Source of the DNA: Pseudomonadota bacterium
GTDB taxonomy: Bacteria > Pseudomonadota > Alphaproteobacteria > Rhizobiales > Xanthobacteraceae
Reading direction: 5' to 3'
DNA: 64,000 bases
Assembly: GCA_018242205.1 (NCBI GenBank)
Contig: JAFECJ010000003.1
Coordinates: 124,001-188,000 of the forward strand
The notes under the pieces were generated by a model. The model made no database searches, was not told where the DNA came from, and worked only from the letters and a program-made list of their open reading frames with translations. This document shows positions 56,665 to 64,000 of the stretch, one piece after another. The first letter of the stretch is position 1. Every line of letters starts with the position of its first letter. The position numbers were made by a program, and so were the translations under genes.

Positions 56665-56988
56665 TCAGCGTCCCTGATAGGACGGCGTACGCACGATCAG
56701 GCCGTCGAGCGCTTCGGTCACCTTGATCTGGCACGACAGCCGCGAATTGGCGCGCACGTCGAAAGCGGCGTCGAGCTCGGCATCTTCGTCGGGCGAGGGC
56801 TGGCCGACGCGCTCCATCCAGGCGTCATCGACATAAACGTGGCAGGTGGCGCAGGTGCAGCCGCCGCCGCATTCGGCGACGATGCTGGCGATGTCGTTGC
56901 GTACGGCTGTCTCCATGACCGAAGCGCCGAGTTCGGCCTCGACGGTGTGGACGGTGCCGTCATGTTCGATGAAAGTGATCTTGGGCAT
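56665..56988 (-). CDS. [2Fe-2S] ferredoxin (adrenodoxin/putidaredoxin type)
   Basis: A 107-residue ferredoxin. Cys40, Cys46, Cys49 and Cys86 (AECGGGCTCATCHVY and RLSCQIKV) fit the C-x5-C-x2-C...C cluster pattern. Cys44 is an additional cysteine inside the first loop. Such proteins shuttle electrons to P450s and other oxygenases. The gene follows the ferredoxin-reductase gene by 43 bp and belongs to the boxR transcription unit, so BoxB is a likely acceptor (inference). Confidence 0.9.
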   Translation of the reverse strand: MPKITFIEHDGTVHTVEAELGASVMETAVRNDIASIVAECGGGCTCATCHVYVDDAWMERVGQPSPDEDAELDAAFDVRANSRLSCQIKVTEALDGLIVRTPSYQGR

Positions 56989-57031
56989 AACGAAGTGGCT
57001 CTCGTTCTTGGTTGTGGTGGGGCGGGCGACG

Positions 57032-59007
<1,976 letters not shown>

Positions 59008-59022
59008 CGTCGAGCCATACCA

Positions 59023-59036
59023 TGCATTATAATGCT
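59023..59036. promoter_or_regulatory. candidate BoxR operator 1
   Basis: TGCA-TTATAA-TGCT, containing the 12-bp perfect palindrome GCATTATAATGC (59024-59035), 16 bp before the boxR start codon. It resembles the TGCA-N6-TGCA operators reported for BzdR/BoxR. Confidence 0.6.
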
Positions 59037-59103
59037 AAAGCAATCGCCATTCGGAACTATTCTGAATTAAATTGTTGCCGGCTACCGGAAACGATGTTAG
59101 TCG

Positions 59104-59121
59104 TATGCATAATAGTGCATA
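59104..59121. promoter_or_regulatory. candidate BoxR operator 2
   Basis: TATGCA-TAATAG-TGCATA, a perfect inverted repeat with TGCA-N6-TGCA core, ending 30 bp before boxC. Position suits repression of boxC. Confidence 0.7.
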
Positions 59122-59151
59122 TGGCTTTAGCCGCAGGGAAGACTCGCCGGG

Positions 59152-60825
59152 ATGACTGACACCGCTGAGCGTAGCATCGTCGACTATCGCACCGAGCCCG
59201 GGCGCTATAAGCACTGGCGCATCGAGATCGACGGCAACATCGCTTATCTCGTCATGGACGTCGATCCGGCGGGCGGCCTCAAGCCCGATTACGAACTCAA
59301 GCTCAATTCCTACGACCTCGGCGTCGACATCGAATTGAACGATGCGGTGCAGCGGCTGCGCTTCGAGCATCCCGAAGTGCAGGCGGTGGTGATCAAATCT
59401 GGCAAGGACAATGTGTTCTGCGCCGGCGCCAATATCCGCATGCTCGGCAAGTCGTCGCATCAGTGGAAGGTCAACTTCTGCAAGTTCACCAACGAGACGC
59501 GGCTCGCCATCGAGGACGCTTCCGCCAACTCCGGTCAGAAATACATGGCGGCGGTGAGTGGCGCTTGTGCCGGCGGCGGCTACGAGCTGGCGCTCGCCGC
59601 CCAGCACATCATGCTGATCGACGATCGCCGTTCGGCGGTATCGCTGCCGGAGACGCCGTTGCTCGCGGTGTTGCCCGGCACCGGCGGCCTGACGCGCGTC
59701 ACCGACAAGCGCAAGGTGCGCCGCGACCGCGCCGATTTCTTCTGCGCCACCGAAGAGGGCCTGCGCGGCGCCAAGGCGGTCGAGTGGAAGCTGGTCGACG
59801 AGGCGGTGCCGCCGTCGAAGTGGCAGGACGCGGTGAAGGCGCGCGCCGCCGAGATCGCCAAGCAGTCCGATCGCCCGGCCGGAGCCAAGGGCATCGCGCT
59901 GACGCCTCTTGAGCGCAAGATCACCGACGCTCGCGTCAGCTATTCGCATGTCGAGGTCGAGATCGAGCGCGACAAGTCGATCGCCACGATCATCGTCAAG
60001 GCGCCGACCGAGGCCGCACCGGCGTCGGTCGATGCCGTGCACGCGAAGGGCGCGGCGTTCTGGCCGCTGGCCATGGCGCGTGAACTGGAGGACGCTATCC
60101 TTCATCTGCGCACCAACGAGCCGACCATCAATCTTGTCGTGCTCAAGACCGAAGGCGACGCCAAGGCGGTGTTGAGCCACGACGATGTGCTGCTCAACGG
60201 TCATGGTGACTGGCTGTTGCGCGAAATTCGTCATTACGTGAAGCGCGTGCTCAAGCGGCTCGACGTGACGCCGAAGACCTTGATGGCCCTGGTCGAGCCC
60301 GGCTCGTGCTTTGCCGGCACGCTGGCCGAACTGGTGTTTGTCGCCGACCGTTCTGCGATGCTGATCGGCACGCGCGAGGGCGATAACCGGCAGCCGGCGG
60401 CGATCACGCTCGGCAAGGCCAATTTCGGGCCCTATCCAATGGGCAATGGCCTGACCCGATTGCAGACGCGTTTTCTCGACGATGACGCGTCGCTCAAGGC
60501 GGCCGAAGAAAGGATCGGCGAGCCGCTCGAAGCCGACGACGCGATGGATCTCGGCCTCGTCACCTTCGCCTACGAGGATTTCGACTGGGACGACGAACTC
60601 CGCGTGATGATGGAAGAGCGCGCCTCGTTCTCGCCCGATGCGCTCACCGGCCTGGAGGCCAATCTGCGCTTCGCCGGACCGGAGACCATGGAAACCAAGA
60701 TCTTCGGCCGGCTCACCGCCTGGCAGAACTGGATCTTCCAGCGCCCCAACGCCATCGGCGAGCAGGGCGCGCTGAAACTGTACGGCAGCGGCGTCAAGCC
60801 GACGTTTAATAAAGAAAGAGTGTAA
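59152..60825 (+). CDS. boxC: benzoyl-CoA-dihydrodiol lyase
   Basis: A 557-residue BoxC. It hydrolytically opens the ring of 2,3-epoxybenzoyl-CoA, made by BoxB, to 3,4-dehydroadipyl-CoA semialdehyde and formate. The N-terminus (YRTEPGRYKHWRIEIDGNIA) and VKSGKDNVFCAGANIRMLG-like segment (here KSGKDNVFCAGANIRML) show the crotonase domain, duplicated in weaker form in the C-terminal half. Divergent from boxR and upstream of boxB, with a repeat between. Confidence 0.95.
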   Translation: MTDTAERSIVDYRTEPGRYKHWRIEIDGNIAYLVMDVDPAGGLKPDYELKLNSYDLGVDIELNDAVQRLRFEHPEVQAVVIKSGKDNVFCAGANIRMLGKSSHQWKVNFCKFTNETRLAIEDASANSGQKYMAAVSGACAGGGYELALAAQHIMLIDDRRSAVSLPETPLLAVLPGTGGLTRVTDKRKVRRDRADFFCATEEGLRGAKAVEWKLVDEAVPPSKWQDAVKARAAEIAKQSDRPAGAKGIALTPLERKITDARVSYSHVEVEIERDKSIATIIVKAPTEAAPASVDAVHAKGAAFWPLAMARELEDAILHLRTNEPTINLVVLKTEGDAKAVLSHDDVLLNGHGDWLLREIRHYVKRVLKRLDVTPKTLMALVEPGSCFAGTLAELVFVADRSAMLIGTREGDNRQPAAITLGKANFGPYPMGNGLTRLQTRFLDDDASLKAAEERIGEPLEADDAMDLGLVTFAYEDFDWDDELRVMMEERASFSPDALTGLEANLRFAGPETMETKIFGRLTAWQNWIFQRPNAIGEQGALKLYGSGVKPTFNKERV

Positions 60826-60837
60826 CTTTTACTCCGC

Positions 60838-60895
60838 TCATTCCCGCGCAAGCGGGAATCCAGAAAGCCTGGGTCCCCGCTTTCGCGGGGACGAA
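60838..60895. repeat. double-hairpin intergenic repeat, second copy
   Basis: ATTCCCGC-GCAA-GCGGGAAT (60840-60859), CCAG...CTGG, then GTCCCCGC-TTTC-GCGGGGAC (60873-60892). The second stem is identical to one in the ilvI-ilvH repeat. It lies between boxC and boxB. Confidence 0.75.
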
Positions 60896-60921
60896 CGGTG
60901 GAGCCGGAAAGGACCGAGCCC

Positions 60922-62367
60922 ATGGATATCGTCAATGTCGATTACGACGGCCTGATCCCGAACAATGTCGGCCTCAACTCCGACACGCGCGTCAAGCGCG
61001 CGCTGGAGAAGTGGCATCCCGGCTACATCAACTGGTGGAATGACATGGGACCGGAAGGTTTCCAGGAGTCGCTGGTCTATCTTCGCACGGCCGTCAGCGT
61101 CGATCCCAAGGGCTGGGCCAAGTTCGACTATGTGAAGATGCCGGAATATCGCTGGGGCATCCTGTTGGCGCCGCAGGTCGAGGACCGCAAGATTCCGTTC
61201 GGCGCGCATAAGGGCGAGAAGGCATGGCAGGAAGTGCCGGGCGAGTACCGCGCTCTGCTGCGCCGCCTCATCGTCATCCAGGGCGACACCGAGCCGGCTT
61301 CGGTCGAGCAGCAACGCCACCTCGGCAAGACCGCGCCGTCGCTCTACGACATGCGCAACCTGTTCCAGGTGAATGTCGAAGAGGGGCGCCACCTCTGGGC
61401 CATGGTCTATCTGCTGCACAAATATTTCGGCAGCGAGGGACGCGACGAGGCCGACGCGCTGCTCGAGCGCCGTTCGGGCGACGCCGACACGCCGCGCATG
61501 CTGGGCGCCTTCAACGAGAAGACGCCGGACTGGCTGTCTTTCTTCATGTTCACGTACTTCACCGACCGCGACGGCAAGATGCAGTTGGAAGCCCAGGCGC
61601 AGTCCGGCTTCGATCCGCTGTCGCGCACCTGCCGTTTCATGCTGACGGAAGAAGCCCATCACATGTTCGTCGGCGAAACCGGCGTGACCCGCATCGTCGA
61701 ACGCACCTGCCAGGCGATGAAGCAGGCGGGCATCGAGGAGCCCAACGACATTGCGGCCGTGCGCAAGCTCGGCGTCATCGACCTGCCGACCGTGCAGAAG
61801 AAGCTCAATATGCACTGTTCGTTGTCGCTCGACCTGTTCGGCAACGAGATTTCGACCAATGCGGCCAATGCCTTCCATGCGGGTATCAAGGGTCGCTTCC
61901 GCGAGGAACGTCTCACCGGCGACGACCACAAGCTGGAAAACGATACCTACAAGGTCGCGCGGCTCAAGGACGGCAAGATCGTCGACGAAGACGCCCCGGC
62001 CTTGTCGGCGCTCAACATGCGCCTGCGCGACGATTATCTGAAGGATTGCGGGCTCGGCGTGTCGCGCTGGAACAAGGCGATCGAGGAATATGACGTCGAC
62101 TTCGAACTTACGCTGCCGCACCAGGCGTTCCATCGCCAGATCGGCGAGTTCTCCAAGATCAAGGCCGACCCGCAGGGCAACATCCTCGGCGAAGCGGTCT
62201 GGGAGAAGCGGAAGTCGGAATTTCTGCCGAACGACGACGACCGCGTCTATATCGAAGAGCTGATGCAGCCGGAGACCGAAGTCGGCAAGTTCGCCTCATG
62301 GATCGCGCCGCCCAAGGTCGGCATCGACAACAAGCCGGGTGAGTTCGAGTACGTGAAGCTGGCGTAG
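60922..62367 (+). CDS. boxB: benzoyl-CoA 2,3-epoxidase subunit BoxB
   Basis: A 481-residue diiron oxygenase component that epoxidises benzoyl-CoA. Metal-ligand motifs VEEGRHLWAMVYLL and LTEEAHHMFVGETGV (ExxH type) are present, as are KWHPGYINWWNDMGPEGFQ and RKIPFGAHKGE-like family motifs. The ATG at 60922 (MDIVNVDYDGLIPNN) has CCGGAAAGGA upstream; a GTG at 60898 lies in the repeat border. The reductase partner BoxA is not encoded nearby. Confidence 0.95.
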   Translation: MDIVNVDYDGLIPNNVGLNSDTRVKRALEKWHPGYINWWNDMGPEGFQESLVYLRTAVSVDPKGWAKFDYVKMPEYRWGILLAPQVEDRKIPFGAHKGEKAWQEVPGEYRALLRRLIVIQGDTEPASVEQQRHLGKTAPSLYDMRNLFQVNVEEGRHLWAMVYLLHKYFGSEGRDEADALLERRSGDADTPRMLGAFNEKTPDWLSFFMFTYFTDRDGKMQLEAQAQSGFDPLSRTCRFMLTEEAHHMFVGETGVTRIVERTCQAMKQAGIEEPNDIAAVRKLGVIDLPTVQKKLNMHCSLSLDLFGNEISTNAANAFHAGIKGRFREERLTGDDHKLENDTYKVARLKDGKIVDEDAPALSALNMRLRDDYLKDCGLGVSRWNKAIEEYDVDFELTLPHQAFHRQIGEFSKIKADPQGNILGEAVWEKRKSEFLPNDDDRVYIEELMQPETEVGKFASWIAPPKVGIDNKPGEFEYVKLA

Positions 62368-62390
62368 CTGCCAGGGCGCTGGCCAATTCC

Positions 62391-62419
62391 GTCATGCCCG
62401 GCACAAGGCCGGGCATGAC
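62391..62419. repeat. 12-bp inverted repeat between boxB and the thioesterase gene
   Basis: GTCATGCCCGGC-ACAAG-GCCGGGCATGAC between convergent genes. It may terminate both ways or be a short REP-like copy; no long T-tract follows. Confidence 0.65.
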
Positions 62420-62425
62420 GAGTGT

Positions 62426-62848
62426 CTATTTGAAGCTCTTTATAACCTCTTCCGGTATCGTCGCCGTTTTGATCTTGTCCGGATCGTCGGGGTGCTTGAC
62501 CGCCCAGACGCGCGTTTCGTTGCCTTCGTTGCGCAGATCGCCGTCGAGCATGATCTTGTGCTCGACCACGAAACTGGTGCGGCGGAATTCGGCGACGCGC
62601 GACACCACTTCGATGGTGTCGCCGAACTTGACCGGCTTCATGAAGTTCGCTCCGGCATCGACCAAAGCGATACCGATGATGCCGTAATGCGCGTTGATAT
62701 CGTGCACCTTCACGCCGGTGGCGGCTTCGAACATCAGCCAGGTGTTGGCGTCGAAGTAAGTGAAGAATTTCGGGTTGAAGACGATACCGGCGGGATCGCA
62801 GTCGCCCCACGGCACTTCGAAGCGGCGGCGGTAGGTAAAGGACGTCAC
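62426..62848 (-). CDS. 4-hydroxybenzoyl-CoA-type acyl-CoA thioesterase
   Basis: A 140-residue hot-dog thioesterase if the GTG at 62848 is used; that start makes a 4-bp GTGA overlap with the upstream stop. An ATG at 62890 would give 154 residues. VPWGDCDPAGIVFNPKFFTY is the 4HBT motif with its catalytic Asp. It could release CoA from aromatic or ring-opened acyl-CoAs when the box pathway stalls; this link rests on position beside boxB. Confidence 0.85.
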   Translation of the reverse strand: MTSFTYRRRFEVPWGDCDPAGIVFNPKFFTYFDANTWLMFEAATGVKVHDINAHYGIIGIALVDAGANFMKPVKFGDTIEVVSRVAEFRRTSFVVEHKIMLDGDLRNEGNETRVWAVKHPDDPDKIKTATIPEEVIKSFK

Positions 62849-63519
62849 GGAGCGTGCTTTCTGGACTTTGCCTTGCGAGGGTCGGGCCATTCGGTGCGAT
62901 TATGCGCCGCGCGCTCGAACGCTGTCGAGCGTCGTTGCCGCTTGAGTGAGGCCTTCGGCGCGATCGGCAGATGCGGTGCTTCGTCGAGCGCCACCATCAG
63001 CCAGTCGAGATCGTCCTCCGGCGTTAGCCAGCGTTCCGGCGCGTAGCGCGTCAGCGCGAAAGGTCGCGAGTATTCGAGCAGCGATTTCTTGCCGCCCGGC
63101 AGGCAGTATTCGTGGACGTAGGACATCACCAGTTCGCGCGGTGAGCGGTACACCGGATCTCGCCAGCGCAGCACCGGGTGGTTGGTCTTGCTGATCGCGC
63201 CCCACAGGCCGCGCTCCTTGAACACGGTGATGATGTGGTCTGAATCGCTCGGCAGCGCCCGCAGGTCGATCAGCCAGGACGGCTGGCCGTGAAAGGCGAG
63301 CGCCGCGACCGCGAACACCGCGCCTTCCGAGCAGTGCGCCACCTTGGCTTTCAGCATCGTTCGCGGCGACATCGCGGTGTCGCCCGCGATGCCGAAATTG
63401 GCCGGCACCGCATCGAGGAACGCCTGCACCTTGTGCGGCCTGTCGAGCCGGGCGAACAGGCGCCGCTCGGCGGGGGTGAGCAGGGTGGCGAGGCGTTTGC
63501 GGTAAACGGACGTGACCAT
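62845..63519 (-). CDS. transglutaminase-like domain protein, function unknown
   Basis: A 224-residue protein. AHCSEGAVFAVAALAFHG (Cys63) followed by LIDLRALPSDSDHIITVF (His94) and KTNHPVLRWRD (around 110-120) resembles the Cys-His-Asp/Asn layout of transglutaminase-like cysteine proteins. No signal peptide is visible. The C-terminus is basic (KAKSRKHAP). It is coupled to the thioesterase gene by a 4-bp GTGA overlap. I do not recognise a named family. Confidence 0.6.
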   Translation of the reverse strand: MVTSVYRKRLATLLTPAERRLFARLDRPHKVQAFLDAVPANFGIAGDTAMSPRTMLKAKVAHCSEGAVFAVAALAFHGQPSWLIDLRALPSDSDHIITVFKERGLWGAISKTNHPVLRWRDPVYRSPRELVMSYVHEYCLPGGKKSLLEYSRPFALTRYAPERWLTPEDDLDWLMVALDEAPHLPIAPKASLKRQRRSTAFERAAHNRTEWPDPRKAKSRKHAP

Positions 63520-63648
63520 GGCCGGCCAATCTAGGCGGTTCGGCGGGACGATCGCGGCCGGGGCGGGGCGGATCCACAGCTTCCTTGGCGCCTCCGGAGG
63601 CGGCGGGCCCGCTGTTTCGCCACTGGGGCACCGTTTGGAAATAGATTG

Positions 63649-63677
63649 TTGACATGCGAGCTTTTAAAGAATAACTA
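63649..63677 (+). promoter_or_regulatory. candidate promoter of the CysJ-like gene
   Basis: Perfect TTGACA (63649-63654), 17 bp, TAACTA (63672-63677). The -10 is weak. Confidence 0.4.
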
Positions 63678-63682
63678 TTCTT
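63667..63682. promoter_or_regulatory. inverted repeat over the putative -10
   Basis: AAGAAT-AACT-ATTCTT is a perfect dyad in an AT-rich patch overlapping the promoter above, a candidate repressor site. Confidence 0.45.
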
Positions 63683-63786
63683 ATTTCCCGCCTGATATTG
63701 CCGTACTGCAGAATATCCTTCTATTTAGGTCGGTATGTCCCGGTGCGGCCGCTGCTGCCGCGTGTTTGGCCAAGGCGGTTCTGCCC

Positions 63787-64000
63787 ATGTCCTCGATTTT
63801 CGCTACCATCCCGAAGACCGCACCCTTCAGCGAAGAGGATGTCGCGCTGCTCAACCAAGTGGTCGGGCCGGCCAGCCCGATCCAGCGCGCCTGGCTGGCC
63901 GGCTTCCTCGCCGGGGTCGAGTCGGTGCAGGGCGGGCAGTCGGTCCAGCCGGCGGCGCCGGCCAAGCCAGCCGAGCCGATCACCATCGTCTACGCTAGCG
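63787..64000 (+). CDS. sulfite reductase flavoprotein alpha (CysJ)-like protein, 5' part
   Basis: The first 71 codons of a gene that runs off the window. SPIQRAWLAGFLAGV near residue 31 and ITIVYAS at the end match the N-terminus and first flavodoxin strand of CysJ-like diflavin reductases. A complete protein would carry FMN, FAD and NADPH domains. The missing remainder prevents telling a true sulfite reductase subunit from related flavoproteins. Confidence 0.65.
   Translation, partial: MSSIFATIPKTAPFSEEDVALLNQVVGPASPIQRAWLAGFLAGVESVQGGQSVQPAAPAKPAEPITIVYAS

Noticed and set aside
60838..60895. CRISPR-like repeat
   Set aside because: The hairpins differ from each other and are not regularly spaced direct repeats; no cas genes are present.
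63787..64000. Possibility that the partial gene at the right edge is boxA
   Set aside because: The visible residues match the start and first flavodoxin strand of CysJ-like diflavin proteins, while BoxA begins with iron-sulfur and reductase domains of another type.

Overview
The window is about 64 kb of GC-rich, gene-dense chromosomal DNA. It most likely comes from a hyphomicrobial alphaproteobacterium in or near the Bradyrhizobium / Rhodopseudomonas / Xanthobacteraceae group. Reasons: a two-piece (circularly permuted) tmRNA gene of alphaproteobacterial type beside an alpha-type sspB; DUF4169 and ribbon-helix-helix small proteins; a TTAA-N7-TTAA (CtrA-type) site; a box benzoyl-CoA pathway with BoxR; and hairpin-CCAG/CTGG-hairpin intergenic repeats. 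No phage, transposase, plasmid, rRNA or CRISPR was found. The DNA is core chromosome with several catabolic and transport modules.

Layout. 1-7.2 kb: 3' part of an AsmA-family gene, an RHH/DUF4169 pair, a 490-bp AT-rich gap with palindromes, fumC, sspB, ssrA and a TadG-like protein. 7.2-15.5 kb: class C26 glutamine amidotransferase, MalY/PatB aminotransferase, a split chromate transporter, TctB-TctA, and an Mla-type lipid ABC transporter (MlaE-F-D). 15.6-24.4 kb: thyA-GNAT-folA, an SDR, hflK-hflC-DUF2065-degP, then divergent serB/miaA. 24.5-31 kb: three tandem methyl-accepting chemotaxis proteins. 31-35.5 kb: the ilv region, with promoter, Ile/Leu/Val leader peptide and terminator, then ilvI-ilvH-lysE-ilvC. 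35.5-44.1 kb: a GH18 hydrolase with its own AT-rich promoter, a NitT/TauT-type ABC transporter, pdxY-phzF-NUDIX, PPK2 and an ICMT-like methyltransferase. 44.2-50.3 kb: leuA with a Leu-rich leader peptide, a DctPQM TRAP transporter, a Spy/LTXXQ protein and tRNA-Lys(CTT). 50.4-56.6 kb: a set of amino-acid catabolic enzymes around a LysR regulator. 56.6-62.9 kb: benzoyl-CoA epoxidation genes (ferredoxin, ferredoxin reductase, boxR / boxC, boxB) and a thioesterase. 63-64 kb: a transglutaminase-like protein and the start of a CysJ-like flavoprotein.

How the genes work together. Branched-chain amino acid synthesis is represented by ilvIH, ilvC and leuA, and both loci carry leader peptides that suggest transcription attenuation. 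The ornithine-cyclodeaminase homologue, the pipecolate-oxidase-like FAD enzyme, the ALDH7-type dehydrogenase and the DadA-like dehydrogenase together fit a D-lysine to pipecolate to aminoadipate route (inference). BoxB and BoxC open the aromatic ring of benzoyl-CoA. The usual reductase gene boxA is not in the window, whereas a [2Fe-2S] ferredoxin and its reductase lie in the boxR transcription unit and could supply electrons. Two TGCA-N6-TGCA-like sites between boxR and boxC are candidate BoxR operators. ssrA sits directly upstream of sspB, so the tag RNA and the adaptor that delivers tagged proteins to ClpXP are neighbours.
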